Assembly (NCBI RefSeq): GCF_900187225.1 | Contig: NZ_LT906436.1 | Location: 2,667,501-2,731,500 of the forward strand | Direction: 5' to 3' | Source: Listeria monocytogenes | GTDB taxonomy: Bacteria > Bacillota > Bacilli > Lactobacillales > Listeriaceae | DNA: 64,000 nucleotides | In this document: positions 6,922-16,708 of the stretch, piece after piece | Numbering within the stretch: position 1 is the first letter of the stretch | Layout: every line of letters begins with the position of its first letter | Translations under genes and position numbers: made by a program | The notes under the pieces: generated by a model | What the model was told of the DNA's origin: nothing | Databases searched by the model: none | Seen by the model: the letters and a program-made list of their open reading frames with translations, nothing else

Positions 6922-9608
6922 TTTCCATCTCCTCCGTCTAGTGGCAAAGTGAACCAGAATGTCGCCCCACCATGTTTGTTATTTTTTGCTTCCAAAGTTC
7001 CGTCGTGTGCCCGAATAATCGACATACAAATCGATAAGCCAAGCCCCAAGCCACGGGACATGTCTGAGCGTTCTCTTGCCTCTACCGCAAAAGTATCAAA
7101 TAAATCTGCCAAACGATTTTCCGGAATTCCTTTTCCATTATCGCGTACACTGAAAATCGCACTTTGTTTCGTTTTCGTCACGTCTACCCAAACTTCTGCA
7201 CCAGTTCCACCGTGACGTAGCGCATTTTCCATTAAATTAATAAGCACTTGCTCAATCAGTGTCCCATCCATCGGAACCATCAAAAGATCACGCGGAACTT
7301 TCACGTGAATAGTTCGGTCTCTGAAACGTTTTTTTATGCGCCCAACCGCCTCACCAACAATTTCTTCTACGGCTTCCGGCGCTCGTTCCAAGCTCACCAG
7401 ACCTTCACTAATTCGTGTCACAGATAGCAAATTCTCGACCATCCGGATGAGCCAGCCTGAATCATCTTTAATACCTCTAATTAAGTTTCGCTCGGTTTCT
7501 TTGTCTAATTCATCTTCTTTTTCAAGTAAGGCGGAACTCGCGCCAATGATACCTGTAAGCGGCGTTCGCAAATCGTGTGAAATCGCCCTCAGCAGATTAC
7601 TTCTCATCTTTTCTTTGGCTGATTCAATAACGATTTGGCGCTGTTCTTCTGATAAATATTGGCGCTCTAAAGCTAGTGCGACTTGAGAGCTAATCATCCG
7701 TAAAAATATCCGGTTATCTTGTGTGAGCGGACCTTCTTCCGGGGAGCAAGAAACCCCGATGACACCAAGCACTTTTCCTTGTGACATCACCGGCATATAG
7801 TAACCAAACGCTCCCATTAGCGTATCCGTCCCAGCGCCCGCTCGTTTTTTGTTTTTAAATACCCAGTGGGCAACAGCTTCTTCATCCGCACTAAGAAGCG
7901 CGCTCGCATCTTCTTTTCCTTCTGCTTGTACGAAAATCCCTTCATTACTTTTGGCAGGATCAGCAGAATAAAAAATAACGGAACGGCTAAATAAATGCAA
8001 AATATATTCATTGGTAAGATTAATAATTCCTTTTAAATTGCGCGTTACCAAAAGCTGTTTATTGATTTCATAAAGCACTTCGGTTCGACGTTCTCGCTCA
8101 ACAGCAAGGCTGGCTTGTGTTTTGATTCGAACAGTTAGTGCACTCGTAATCAATGCAACCAAAAGCATAATCCCAAAAGTCACCGGATACCCTGCCTGAA
8201 TTGTGTTAAATGTATAAAGCGGAGACGTGAAGAAAAAATTGAATAACATGACGCCAATGATAGAACCTAAGACACCATACACATAACCGCTTGTTACGCG
8301 AGAAATAATTAAAACAGACAAAATATACACCATAATCACATTTTGGTCGCCAATGCCAAATTCACTTAAGCCAACACAAATCGCTGTTGCTAGCGCTAAT
8401 AATAACACCATTTTCGCCATGTCATGCCATGTGAGGAAACTTTTAAACCGCATTTTCATTCGCCGTTTTTTTGCTTTTGGATGGCTTGAAGGAATGATGT
8501 GCATATCGACGTTATCCAAATGCGTGATAAGTCGGTCTTCAAAATCTTCCTCAAATAGGGAACGTAACCCCATACGCCGACGTGACTTACCAACAACAAT
8601 ATTTGTCACACCGGTCAAACGAGCGTACTCAGCTACTGTTTCCGCAATATCATGCCCAGCGAGGGTAACAATCTCAGCACCAAGTCGTTCAGCGAGTTCC
8701 ATCGTTTCCCGTAAACATTTTTTCTCTGCTTTGGTCATATAATCATTTTCTTCATTTTCAATGTAAAGAGCAGTCCACGGAGCGCGGAAAGCCTCGGCTG
8801 TGCGTGCTGTCCAGCGAATGAGTTTTGCTGACGAAGGCGATGTCCCAATACAAACGAGCCATTTACTACTTGCACGTTTTTCTGGATAAACACCAGTTTG
8901 GTCGTATTCATGGCTAATTCGGTCGGCCGCTTTTCGCATCGCAATTTCACGTAAGAGTTTTAAGTTTTCTCTAGTGAAGAAGTTCTGCATAGCTGTTTGC
9001 GCGCGTTCTGGTTGATAGATTTTGCCTTGTTCGAGCCGTTTCAAAAGCTCATCTGGCTCAATATCAATTAGTTTTACTCGGTCCGCTTCATCAAAAACAT
9101 AGTCAGGAATCGTTTCGCGCACAGCGACCTTGGTGATACCTTCAACGATATCATTCAAGCTTTCGATATGCTGCACATTAACGGTTGTGTATACATCGAT
9201 TCCCGCTTGGAGTAGTTCTTCCACATCTTGGAAACGCTTCTTGTTTCTTACGCCCGCTGCATTCGTATGTGCAAGTTCGTCTACCAGAATCAATTCCGGC
9301 TTCCGTTTCAACGCTTCGTCCAAATCGAATTCTTTGAGCGCAATATTTTTATGGTTGATTGCTTTAGGTGAAATAATCGGGATTCCTTCTAGCATTCTCA
9401 GTGTTTCCACGCGGGCATGGGGTTCAATATAACCCGCCACGACATCCACACCTGCTGCTAATTGGTCTTTAGCGTCACTTAACATGGCATACGTTTTTCC
9501 AACACCTGCCGCAAAACCAAAATATATTTTTAATTTCCCCACAGATGAATCTGTTTCTTCTTGCAAATTCACCAGTAGCGCATCCGGACTTGGACGATTC
9601 GTTTCCAT
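6918..9608 (-). CDS. kdpD: KdpD sensor histidine kinase
   Basis: The 896-aa, full-length KdpD contains, in order: the N-terminal KdpD domain with Walker A GFAAGVGKTY (31-40) and LVDELAHTN; a universal-stress-like domain (about 250-375) that in other bacteria senses ligands such as c-di-AMP; four close transmembrane helices (about 405-500); a GAF-like region; the H-box AISHDLRTPLTG with His about 678; and the ATP-binding N, G1 and G2 boxes (NLMENALRHG, DNGKGI, GLGLGL). It senses low potassium or turgor and phosphorylates KdpE. GGAGGCG precedes the start, 15 bp after kdpC. Confidence 0.96.
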   Translation of the reverse strand: METNRPSPDALLVNLQEETDSSVGKLKIYFGFAAGVGKTYAMLSDAKDQLAAGVDVVAGYIEPHARVETLRMLEGIPIISPKAINHKNIALKEFDLDEALKRKPELILVDELAHTNAAGVRNKKRFQDVEELLQAGIDVYTTVNVQHIESLNDIVEGITKVAVRETIPDYVFDEADRVKLIDIEPDELLKRLEQGKIYQPERAQTAMQNFFTRENLKLLREIAMRKAADRISHEYDQTGVYPEKRASSKWLVCIGTSPSSAKLIRWTARTAEAFRAPWTALYIENEENDYMTKAEKKCLRETMELAERLGAEIVTLAGHDIAETVAEYARLTGVTNIVVGKSRRRMGLRSLFEEDFEDRLITHLDNVDMHIIPSSHPKAKKRRMKMRFKSFLTWHDMAKMVLLLALATAICVGLSEFGIGDQNVIMVYILSVLIISRVTSGYVYGVLGSIIGVMLFNFFFTSPLYTFNTIQAGYPVTFGIMLLVALITSALTVRIKTQASLAVERERRTEVLYEINKQLLVTRNLKGIINLTNEYILHLFSRSVIFYSADPAKSNEGIFVQAEGKEDASALLSADEEAVAHWVFKNKKRAGAGTDTLMGAFGYYMPVMSQGKVLGVIGVSCSPEEGPLTQDNRIFLRMISSQVALALERQYLSEEQRQIVIESAKEKMRSNLLRAISHDLRTPLTGIIGASSALLEKEDELDKETERNLIRGIKDDSGWLIRMVENLLSVTRISEGLVSLERAPEAVEEIVGEAVGRIKKRFRDRTIHVKVPRDLLMVPMDGTLIEQVLINLMENALRHGGTGAEVWVDVTKTKQSAIFSVRDNGKGIPENRLADLFDTFAVEARERSDMSRGLGLGLSICMSIIRAHDGTLEAKNNKHGGATFWFTLPLDGGDGK

Positions 9609-9623
9609 ATACTCGCCTCCAAC

Positions 9624-10196
9624 TTACATTTTCAATCTATCTAATGCCAAATTCACTTGTAAGACATTTACAGTTGGCTCACCCCAAAAACCTAACAATC
9701 GGTTACTTGTATGTTCTGCGATAATTTCTTTGACTTCTTTGGTGGAAATGCCTCGTTCTCTAGAAATCCGGTCTACTTGATATGCCGCAGCAGCCTCTGA
9801 AATATCCGGATCTACGCCACTTGCTGATGCTGTTACGAGATCCATTGGGATAACGCGGTTGTTCGTCGGATCTAGTTTATGCCACCAAGCGATTCGTTTT
9901 TCTACTAATTGTTTTTGTTCTTCGCTAGTAGGGTTTAAGTTTGTCGCCACCCCGTCACTTGCAGCCCGTCCAATCAAGTACTCAGGCTCAGTAAACGTTT
10001 GGCCAATTTCAGCAGAACCAACTTTTCCGGTCGTACCATCTGCTAGCTTTTCTTCTATTATACTGCCATTTGCTTTGTCGTGGAAAGCTACACCTGCAAA
10101 AACAGTGACAACACCTGGATAAAGCACGCCACACACCAATGTCAAAAGTAGAAAGCCAATTACTGCCGGCTTCCAAATTTGCATGAATCTTTTCAT
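9624..10196 (-). CDS. kdpC: KdpC subunit of the potassium-transporting ATPase
   Basis: The product has 190 aa with a single N-terminal transmembrane helix (about 10-32) and the KdpC motifs IGQTFTEPEYLIGRA, SGVDPDISEAAAAYQVDRIS and VNVLQVNLALD. KdpC joins KdpA and KdpB and promotes ATP binding in the high-affinity potassium pump. A strong AGAGGGGGAG ribosome binding site precedes it. It lies between kdpB and kdpD with short gaps. Confidence 0.96.
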   Translation of the reverse strand: MKRFMQIWKPAVIGFLLLTLVCGVLYPGVVTVFAGVAFHDKANGSIIEEKLADGTTGKVGSAEIGQTFTEPEYLIGRAASDGVATNLNPTSEEQKQLVEKRIAWWHKLDPTNNRVIPMDLVTASASGVDPDISEAAAAYQVDRISRERGISTKEVKEIIAEHTSNRLLGFWGEPTVNVLQVNLALDRLKM

Positions 10197-10210
10197 GTTT
10201 TCTCCCCCTC

Positions 10211-12256
10211 TTAAACGATTCCTAGAACAGTTAATAGCATATCAATCAATTTAATCGCGATAAATGGAGCAATCAACCCCCCCAGACCATAAATCAACAT
10301 ATTTCGACTCAGTAATTTTCCAGCAGGCATTTCACGATATTTCACACCTTTTAAAGAAAGCGGAATAAGAACAATGATAATCACCGCATTGTAAATAATC
10401 GCGGATAAAATGGCGCTCGTCGGGCTTGTTAATCCCATTAAATTAAGCGCTTCAAGCTGTGGAAAAATACCGTAAAATAACACCGGAATAATCGCAAAGT
10501 ATTTTGCTAAGTCGTTAGCAACACTAAAAGTCGTCAGTGCCCCACGTGTCATTAGCAGTTGTTTGCCAATCCGAACAATATCAATTAATTTAGTAGGACT
10601 AGAATCCAGATCAACCATATTCCCAGCTTCTTTTGCAGCTTGTGTTCCTGTATTCATCGCAACCGCCACATCCGCTTGCGCAAGAGCTGGCGCATCATTC
10701 GTTCCGTCTCCTGTCATCGCCACTAAATGGCCTTCCCGTTGATATTCACGAATTAATTCCAATTTTGCTTCTGGGGTTGCTTCTGCTAGAAAATCATCGA
10801 CTCCTGCTTCTGCCGCAATTGCTGCTGCGGTCATTGGATTATCGCCAGTAATCATAATTGTTTTAATACCCATTTTTCGTAAATCGAGAAAACGTTCTTT
10901 TACACCATTTTTCACGATATCTTTTAAATAAATGACGCCCAGCACTTGATTGTTACGAACAACGACAAGCGGTGTACCACCAGCTCCAGCAACTTTACTC
11001 ACAATCGCATCACACTCTTTGGGGTACGTCCCACCATTCGCCGTTACATATGCACGAACCGCATCCGCCGCGCCTTTTCGAATCGTATTTTCTTGATAAT
11101 CAATTCCACTCATTCGCGTTGTTGCCGTGAAAGGAACGAATTCTGCGTGCATTTCAGCAAAATCTCGACCACGAATATCAAAGCGTTCTTTCGCCAACAC
11201 AACAATACTGCGACCTTCCGCCGTTTCATCCGCAATCGAAGAAAGTTGCGCCGCATCTGCTAGCTCTTGTTCCGTCACTCCATCCACAGGCAAAAATTCG
11301 CTTGCTTTCCGATTTCCCAGTGTAATCGTCCCAGTTTTATCGAGTAAAAGTACGTCCACATCTCCAGCTGCCTCAATCGCACGACCACTCATTGCTAAAA
11401 CATTCGCTTGATTTAAACGGCTCATCCCCGCAATTCCAATGGACGATAGCAACGCACCGATAGTAGTTGGCGCCAAACAAACGAGCAAAGCAATCACATT
11501 CGTAATCGAAATCGCCGAACCAGCACCCGCCTGCTTGCTCGCAAATTCAGTGAATGGTAAAAGTGTGGCTGAAACCGCCAGAAAAATAATCGAAAGCGTT
11601 ACAAGTAAAATTTGTAAAGCAATCTCATTCGGCGTCTTTTTCCGTGAAGCTCCTTCCACCATCGCAATCATTTTATCTAAGAAACTTTCTCCAGAGACCG
11701 CCGTTACACGAACAACCAGCCAATCGGAAACAAGTGTAGTTCCACCCGTCACGGCACTTCTATCCCCGCCAGACTCTCGAATTACTGGTGCAGATTCCCC
11801 AGTTATCGCACTTTCATCAACCGAAGCCGCACCTTCAATGACCTCGCCATCCATCGGTATTTGTTCATTCGCAAGGACATACACAATATCGCCTTTTTTC
11901 AAGTCATTCGAAGCAACTTCAATCACATCAGTTTTATCATCAACATTCTTTAATTTTCGAGCTAAAACGTCTTTTCGAGCCATTTTCAAACTATCCGCCT
12001 GTGCTCGACCACGACCTTCCGCAATCGCCTCAGCAAAATTCGCAAATAACACTGTAAACCATAAAATCAGCGCAATCGCTAGCGTATAACCAGACTTCTC
12101 ATCCGAAATCCCGAAGAAACCGAGAAAATAAAGGCTCGTTGCCAAAATCGCACCAACATAAACAAGCAACATCACCGGATTTTTCACTTGCAGTTTTGGA
12201 GACAGTTTTTTCGTCGACTGAATCAGCGCATCTTTCCAAATACCTTTTTCCATCAT
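10211..12256 (-). CDS. kdpB: KdpB P-type ATPase subunit
   Basis: The 681-aa catalytic subunit (P1A-type ATPase) shows the TGES loop (AITGESAPV), phosphorylation site [12 protein letters not shown], the hinge [21 protein letters not shown] and the usual membrane helices. It hydrolyses ATP to drive potassium through KdpA. I prefer the start at 12256 because GAGGTGA is about 6 nt upstream; the in-frame ATG at 12262 abuts that sequence and the one at 12253 is also possible. kdpA ends 11 bp upstream. Confidence 0.96.
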   Translation of the reverse strand: MMEKGIWKDALIQSTKKLSPKLQVKNPVMLLVYVGAILATSLYFLGFFGISDEKSGYTLAIALILWFTVLFANFAEAIAEGRGRAQADSLKMARKDVLARKLKNVDDKTDVIEVASNDLKKGDIVYVLANEQIPMDGEVIEGAASVDESAITGESAPVIRESGGDRSAVTGGTTLVSDWLVVRVTAVSGESFLDKMIAMVEGASRKKTPNEIALQILLVTLSIIFLAVSATLLPFTEFASKQAGAGSAISITNVIALLVCLAPTTIGALLSSIGIAGMSRLNQANVLAMSGRAIEAAGDVDVLLLDKTGTITLGNRKASEFLPVDGVTEQELADAAQLSSIADETAEGRSIVVLAKERFDIRGRDFAEMHAEFVPFTATTRMSGIDYQENTIRKGAADAVRAYVTANGGTYPKECDAIVSKVAGAGGTPLVVVRNNQVLGVIYLKDIVKNGVKERFLDLRKMGIKTIMITGDNPMTAAAIAAEAGVDDFLAEATPEAKLELIREYQREGHLVAMTGDGTNDAPALAQADVAVAMNTGTQAAKEAGNMVDLDSSPTKLIDIVRIGKQLLMTRGALTTFSVANDLAKYFAIIPVLFYGIFPQLEALNLMGLTSPTSAILSAIIYNAVIIIVLIPLSLKGVKYREMPAGKLLSRNMLIYGLGGLIAPFIAIKLIDMLLTVLGIV

Positions 12257-12267
12257 TTCCATTCACC

Positions 12268-13953
12268 TCATTTGAAAGTTGTAAAGAAGTCCGCAATCGG
12301 TCCAAGCGCAAGTGCTGGCAAGAAACTAAGTGCGCCAACAAGTACCACAACACCAATTAAAAGACCAATAAACATGCCATTTTTCGTCGATAACGTCCCG
12401 CTGCTCGCTGCAACTGAACTCTTTCCAGCCATATTTTGAGCTAAGTAAAGCGCCGCAACTAGCGGAATAAAACGAGCAAGTAACATCATTACTGCGCCAA
12501 CCATATTTGTAAACGTCGTGTCTGCCGCAAATCCAGCAAAAGCACTACCATTATTATTTCCCATCGAAGTAAATGCATAGAGCACCTCAGAAAAGCCGTG
12601 CGCCCCACTCGCCGAAACAGAAGCTTGCACACTTGGCATCATCACCGCAACCGCCGTACCGAATAAAGTCAACAGCGGCGGAACCAAGATAAGCAAACAA
12701 ACCATTTTCATATCATAAGGTTCAATTTTCTTCCCTAAGTATTCTGGCGTCCGCCCAACCAAGAGCCCCGCAATAAACACCGTCAAAATAATAAAGCCAA
12801 TCATGCCATAAAGTCCGCTACCAACACCGCCAAAAATAACCTCACCGAGTTGCATAAAGAACATCGGCACCAGTCCCCCAAGCGGAGTCAAACTGTCGTG
12901 CATTGCGTTCACCGCTCCATTCGAGGCTGCCGTTGTGGAAGCCGCAAAAAGCGACGAACCACCAACACCAAATCGAACCTCTTTTCCTTCCATACTGCCA
13001 GAAGTCGCAACACCTTGATAACTTGGACCCGCAAATTGTTCGGAGATAGTTATCGCAACAACACCAATAACGAAAACAATCATCATCGCTGTCATAATCG
13101 CGCGGCCTTGCTTACTATCCTTCACCGCACGCCCAAACATCACAACAAGCGCCACTGGAATAAGTAAAATCGCCAACATTTCTATTAAATTAGTAAAACT
13201 AGATGGATTTTCAAACGGAAACGCAGAGTTCGCTCCGAAAAAGCCGCCGCCATTTGTACCAAGCTGTTTAATAGCAATTTGGCTCGCTGCTGGGCCTAAC
13301 GGAATCAACTGCTTCGCCCCATTTTCAAGTGTTTCGACAACCGAATAATCAGCAAAGGACTGCACCACTCCTTGCGAAACTAAAAGAAGCGCCAAAATAA
13401 GCGAAAGTGGTAGTAAAATATAAAGCGTCACTCGAAATAAATCTTGCCAAAAATTCCCCACTGTTTTCTGTTTCTTCCATATAAAGCCGCGAATTACCGC
13501 AAATAAAACTGCAATCCCTGTCGCCGCCGAAACAAAGTTCTGCACCGTTAAGCCAATCGACTGCGAAAAATAAGATAAAGCCGTCTCACCAGAATAAGCT
13601 TGCCAGTTCGTATTCGACACAAAACTCGCCGCCGTATTAAACGCCAGACTAAAACTAAGTCCTTTAATACCTTCCGGGTTGAGCGGTAAAAAGCCTTGTA
13701 GCATCAACACCGCCATTACAAATACAAACCCAACTGCACTAAAAGCAAGTACGGATACCGCATAACGTTTCGCGGACATTCCAACCTCACTCACACCCAT
13801 CAACCGATAACCAAACCGTTCAACTGGCTCTAGCACTCGTGACAAAAATACCTTTTCCCCAATCATCACTTTATACATATAAATCCCAAGTGGCACTGCT
13901 AAAACTAACAACAATACAACAAAAAACACATCCTGCATCACAATATACTTCAT
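12268..13953 (-). CDS. kdpA: KdpA potassium-binding and translocating subunit
   Basis: This 561-aa polytopic membrane protein belongs to the superfamily of potassium transporters. Four selectivity-filter-like segments are visible, for example [34 protein letters not shown], the PLGG region around 345-350 and [15 protein letters not shown]. It provides the potassium pathway of the Kdp pump. Its ATG overlaps the kdpF stop by 4 nt, which fits the coupled order kdpF-A-B-C. Confidence 0.96.
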   Translation of the reverse strand: MKYIVMQDVFFVVLLLVLAVPLGIYMYKVMIGEKVFLSRVLEPVERFGYRLMGVSEVGMSAKRYAVSVLAFSAVGFVFVMAVLMLQGFLPLNPEGIKGLSFSLAFNTAASFVSNTNWQAYSGETALSYFSQSIGLTVQNFVSAATGIAVLFAVIRGFIWKKQKTVGNFWQDLFRVTLYILLPLSLILALLLVSQGVVQSFADYSVVETLENGAKQLIPLGPAASQIAIKQLGTNGGGFFGANSAFPFENPSSFTNLIEMLAILLIPVALVVMFGRAVKDSKQGRAIMTAMMIVFVIGVVAITISEQFAGPSYQGVATSGSMEGKEVRFGVGGSSLFAASTTAASNGAVNAMHDSLTPLGGLVPMFFMQLGEVIFGGVGSGLYGMIGFIILTVFIAGLLVGRTPEYLGKKIEPYDMKMVCLLILVPPLLTLFGTAVAVMMPSVQASVSASGAHGFSEVLYAFTSMGNNNGSAFAGFAADTTFTNMVGAVMMLLARFIPLVAALYLAQNMAGKSSVAASSGTLSTKNGMFIGLLIGVVVLVGALSFLPALALGPIADFFTTFK

Positions 13954-14039
13954 AAATCCTCACCTCTAAACAACACATAAAATAAATATACCAACAAAGC
14001 TAAACCGATGATTCCAGCAATTACTAGAACAACACCCAT
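13950..14039 (-). CDS. kdpF: KdpF small membrane subunit (29 aa)
   Basis: A 29-codon ORF directly upstream of kdpA encodes one hydrophobic helix followed by [12 protein letters not shown]. It matches the known KdpF plan in length (29 aa in E. coli), a YLxYAL-like motif and an acidic C-terminal end. KdpF is a lipid-like stabiliser of the KdpABC complex. AAGGGGTGA lies 8 nt upstream of its ATG, and its stop overlaps the kdpA start (ATGA). It is too short for usual gene-calling thresholds. Confidence 0.88.
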   Translation of the reverse strand: MGVVLVIAGIIGLALLVYLFYVLFRGEDL

Positions 14040-14079
14040 TTTCCGTTCACCCCTTCACCGTACTCTTTCCACCACTAAT

Positions 14080-14110
14080 CCTACCAACAAACGTATAAAG
14101 ACAGTGTTAA
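14080..14110 (-). promoter_or_regulatory. Weak candidate kdp promoter region
   Basis: The kdp transcript must start between kdpF and the divergent PTS genes. A minus-strand TATACG near 14091-14096 lies in an AT-rich stretch, but only a poor -35 (CTTTAG) is found 17 bp away, as expected for an activator-dependent (KdpE) promoter. I cannot define the KdpE site. Confidence 0.25.
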
Positions 14111-14150
14111 GATTCTAAAGACCCGCATAAAGATTCCGTTAATATCGCAA

Positions 14151-14189
14151 TGTGTGTAAAATTTACACACAAAAAAAGCCAATGTGTAA
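14151..14189 (+). promoter_or_regulatory. Upstream activating site for the sigma-54 PTS promoter
   Basis: The arms TGTGTGTAAA (14151-14160) and TTTACACACA (14162-14171) form a perfect 10-bp inverted repeat around one base. A further half-site TGTGTAA follows at 14183-14189. It lies about 60-80 bp upstream of the -24 element, the usual place for a PRD-containing bacterial enhancer-binding activator (LevR/CelR type). The same arrangement occurs near 39297-39347. Confidence 0.72.
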
Positions 14190-14231
14190 GCAAAAAACAA
14201 AATGAAAACCCTTTTATAGCCACATTTAAAG

Positions 14232-14249
14232 TTGGCACGGTACTTGCAT
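14232..14249 (+). promoter_or_regulatory. Sigma-54 (RpoN) -24/-12 promoter of the IIB-IIC-IIA operon
   Basis: TTGGCAC at 14232-14238 and TTGCAT at 14244-14249 give GG and GC exactly 10 nt apart, a textbook sigma-54 promoter. Transcription should start near 14259, leaving a 34-nt leader before the IIB gene. Confidence 0.93.
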
Positions 14250-14292
14250 ATATAATAAGTGTTAAGAGAATTATCTAGAGGAGGAAATAATC

Positions 14293-14598
14293 ATGAAAAC
14301 AATCATGTTAGTATGTTCAGCAGGTATGTCTACCAGCTTACTAGTTACAAAAATGGAAAAAGCAGCTGCAGAACAAGGCCTTGAAGCAAAAATCTTTGCT
14401 GTTGCCGAAGCAGAAGCAGCTAACCATTTAGACGAAATCGATGTTTTATTACTTGGACCACAAGTACGTTTCTTAGAAGGAAACATGAAGAAAAAATTAG
14501 AGCCAAAAGGTATTCCATTAGCTGTTATTAACAGTGTTGATTATGGAATGATGAAAGGCGACAAAGTTTTAGAACAAGCATTAGAGTTAATGAAGTAA
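14293..14598 (+). CDS. PTS lactose/cellobiose-family IIB component
   Basis: This 101-aa cytoplasmic IIB has phospho-acceptor Cys8 in LVCSAGMSTSLLVTKM and the family motif LLGPQVRFLEGNMK. It accepts phosphate from IIA and passes it to the sugar carried by IIC, most likely cellobiose or another beta-diglucoside. GAGGAGG precedes the start. It is first in a IIB-IIC-IIA set under the sigma-54 promoter at 14232; I recall this locus as the listerial LacR/CelR-controlled cellobiose PTS. Confidence 0.92.
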   Translation: MKTIMLVCSAGMSTSLLVTKMEKAAAEQGLEAKIFAVAEAEAANHLDEIDVLLLGPQVRFLEGNMKKKLEPKGIPLAVINSVDYGMMKGDKVLEQALELMK

Positions 14599-14611
14599 AA
14601 GAGGGTAATTA

Positions 14612-14714
14612 CAGCTAACTAGCTGAAAATTATAAAAAACTAAAGAGGTATAGTAATAACGCTATGTTTTAGAAATTATGTATTCGTCTTAACCCGGCTA
14701 TTACTCTATCCCTC
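14612..14714 (+). other. Intercistronic stem-loops between IIB and IIC
   Basis: The 134-bp gap inside the operon holds a short hairpin (CAGCT/AGCTG, 14612-14625) and a larger imperfect one pairing 14645-14658 with 14699-14714 (GAGG-TATAG-TAATA against TATTACTCTATCCCTC). The latter ends just before the IIC ribosome binding site. No T tract follows the small hairpin. These could mark RNA processing or differential stability of the IIB message. Confidence 0.5.
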
Positions 14715-14732
14715 AAAAAAGGAGAATAAAAA

Positions 14733-16040
14733 ATGAATGGTTTTATCGCATTTATGGAGAAATATTTCATTCCCTACGCTGCCAAAATTGGTGGACAACG
14801 TCATTTAGTAGCAATTCGTGATGGTTTCATCACAACTATGCCACTAATGATTCTAGGGTCTTTCGCTGTTTTAATTAACAACTTCCCAATTCCAGCTTAC
14901 CAAAAATTCATGAATAATTTATTTGGTGAAGGAACTTGGCAAGCATTCGGCGGAAATGTTTGGAACGGTACTTTTGCTATCTTAGCATTACTTATCGCTT
15001 TCACTGTAGCTTACAACTTAGCTAAATCTTATGACAAAGATCCACTTTCTTCCGCAGTAGTTTCTGTAGCAACTTTCTTCACTATCGGCGCAATTGCTCC
15101 AGGTGCAGACGGTATTGCAAACACTGGTGGTCTTGGATCAACTGGTCTTTTCTTAGCTTTAATTATCGCTATTCTTTCCACTGAAATCTTCACTCGTTTA
15201 AGTGGTAGCCCGAAATTAATTATCAACATGCCTGATGGTGTTCCACCGGCAGTTTCTCGTTCATTCGCAGCTTTATTCCCTGCAATGATCACTGTTTCAA
15301 TCTTTGGTCTTATCACTGCGTTCTTCCAAGCAGCTGGTGTGACTAACTTAGTAATTTCTTTCTACGAATTAGTACAAGAACCGTTCATGGGTCTTGCAAA
15401 CTCCTTGCCAGCAGCTTTATTACTCGCATTCGTTTCTGCTTTCCTTTGGTTCTTTGGTTTACACGGTGCGAACATTATCGACCCGTTCATGCAAACAATC
15501 AATATCCCAGCTATCGAAGCTAACGTAAAAGCCCTAGAAGCTGGTAAAGAACTTCCTTACATCGTTAACAAACCTTTCTTTGACTCTTTCGTTAACTTAG
15601 GCGGAACTGGGGCAACTATCGGTTTAATCATTGCTATCTTTATCGTAGCTCGTAAACATAAAGCGTACATGACAGTTTCTAAATTGTCTGCAGCGCCTGG
15701 TATTTTCAACATTAACGAACCAATGATGTTTGGTCTTCCAATCGTCTTGAATCCAATTATGTTCATTCCGTACATCTTGGCACCACTTGTACTTGTAACT
15801 GTGGCTTACTTTGCAACAGCTATCGGTTGGGTACCAGCTTGTACTATCGTAACTCCTTGGACTACACCACCAATTATCGGTGGAGCACTTGCAACACAAA
15901 GTATCGCTGGTGGCGTACTTGCAGCTGTAAACTTAGGTCTATCTATCCTAATCTTCCTTCCATTCGCGAAAATTGCTCAAATCCAAGAGCTACGTCGTGA
16001 AAAAGAAGCACTTGCTGCTGAAGGCGTTACTGCAGAATAA
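14733..16040 (+). CDS. PTS lactose/cellobiose-family IIC permease
   Basis: The 435-aa polytopic permease starts with the family signature NGFIAFMEKYFIPYAAKIGGQRHLVAIRDGF. It carries later motifs such as INMPDGVPPAVSRSFAALFP, WFFGLHGANI and APGIFNINEPMMFGLPIVLNP, the last being the conserved NEP sugar-binding region. It transports a beta-glucoside (probably cellobiose) across the membrane together with the adjacent IIB and IIA. AAAGGAG lies 9 nt upstream. A paralogue lies at 37619-38983. Confidence 0.95.
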   Translation: MNGFIAFMEKYFIPYAAKIGGQRHLVAIRDGFITTMPLMILGSFAVLINNFPIPAYQKFMNNLFGEGTWQAFGGNVWNGTFAILALLIAFTVAYNLAKSYDKDPLSSAVVSVATFFTIGAIAPGADGIANTGGLGSTGLFLALIIAILSTEIFTRLSGSPKLIINMPDGVPPAVSRSFAALFPAMITVSIFGLITAFFQAAGVTNLVISFYELVQEPFMGLANSLPAALLLAFVSAFLWFFGLHGANIIDPFMQTINIPAIEANVKALEAGKELPYIVNKPFFDSFVNLGGTGATIGLIIAIFIVARKHKAYMTVSKLSAAPGIFNINEPMMFGLPIVLNPIMFIPYILAPLVLVTVAYFATAIGWVPACTIVTPWTTPPIIGGALATQSIAGGVLAAVNLGLSILIFLPFAKIAQIQELRREKEALAAEGVTAE

Positions 16041-16076
16041 TTTTTAAAAACCAAAACTTTAAGGACGTGTTTACAG

Positions 16077-16379
16077 ATGGATTTAGAGCAAACTATTATG
16101 AGCTTGATCGTGTTCGGTGGTAACGCTAAAAGCGATGCTATGTTAGCCATTGATTCCGCTAAAAAAGGGGATTTCGCTCAAGCAGACGAACAAATCGCCC
16201 AAGCAGAACAAGCACTACTTGAAGCGCATCATTCTCAAACAAAACTTATACAAGGTGAAGCACGTGGCGAAAAAACAGAAGTTTCCCTTCTACTCGTTCA
16301 CGCACAAGACCACTTAATGAATGCAATTACTTTCAAAGATTTAGCGAAAGAAATTGTAGACCTTTATAAGAATAAATAA
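16077..16379 (+). CDS. PTS lactose/cellobiose-family IIA component
   Basis: This 100-aa all-helical IIA has the active region TEVSLLLVHAQDHLMNAITF. His75 is the likely phosphorylation site with His79 close by, and TIMSLIVFGGNAKSDAM opens the protein as usual. It takes phosphate from HPr and donates it to the IIB encoded at 14293. It is the last gene of the operon, followed by a strong terminator. Confidence 0.94.
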   Translation: MDLEQTIMSLIVFGGNAKSDAMLAIDSAKKGDFAQADEQIAQAEQALLEAHHSQTKLIQGEARGEKTEVSLLLVHAQDHLMNAITFKDLAKEIVDLYKNK

Positions 16380-16386
16380 AACTTGA

Positions 16387-16420
16387 AAAACCAGTTGTCG
16401 TCATGACAGCTGGTTTTTTT
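16387..16420 (+). terminator. Intrinsic terminator after the cellobiose-type PTS operon
   Basis: AAAACCAG-T-TGTC pairs with GACA-G-CTGGTTTT around a 5-nt loop, followed by a T run. Confidence 0.92.
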
Positions 16421-16654
16421 CTTCTGTTAAATTAGCCTTAACCTTATAGTCATAGTACTATTTATCACTATTTTTTTTGATTTATTTTTAAGTATCTTAG
16501 TTAGAAGTCATTTCCGTTGTGAGAGTTCCTCTTTGCCATATTTATTGAATGAATTAATCTATTACTCTCGAGAAATATTATACTTCTTTAACATATATAA
16601 TATTTACATCAATTTTAAGAATAAATTTATAACCACATTTGATAATTTAAAAAG
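16421..16654. other. AT-rich intergenic stretch without a recognisable gene
   Basis: The region between the PTS terminator and the next terminator is strongly AT-rich. I find no ORF with a credible ribosome binding site and no clear promoter or repeat in it. Confidence 0.5.
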
Positions 16655-16698
16655 CCCCCAAGAGTTAGATTTTTAGCTCTAACTTTTGGGGGTCTTTT
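16655..16698 (-). terminator. Bidirectional-looking intrinsic terminator for the 16.7-17.4 kb minus genes
   Basis: The 15-bp stem CCCCCAAGAGTTAGA / TCTAACTTTTGGGGG contains one G-U wobble and encloses a 6-8 nt loop. It is flanked by A and T tracts on both sides, so it can stop transcription in either direction. Confidence 0.9.
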
Positions 16699-16708
16699 AT
16701 ATTAAACA

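Noticed and set aside
7336-7686. 116-aa plus-strand frame opposite kdpD
   Set aside because: It is antisense to the kinase domain without initiation signals.
11439-12089. 216-aa plus-strand frame opposite kdpB
   Set aside because: It is antisense to a highly conserved ATPase, with no ribosome binding site and Ser/Thr-biased composition typical of shadow frames.
14040-14150. c-di-AMP (ydaO-type) riboswitch before kdp
   Set aside because: The space is too short and none of the ydaO conserved blocks are present.
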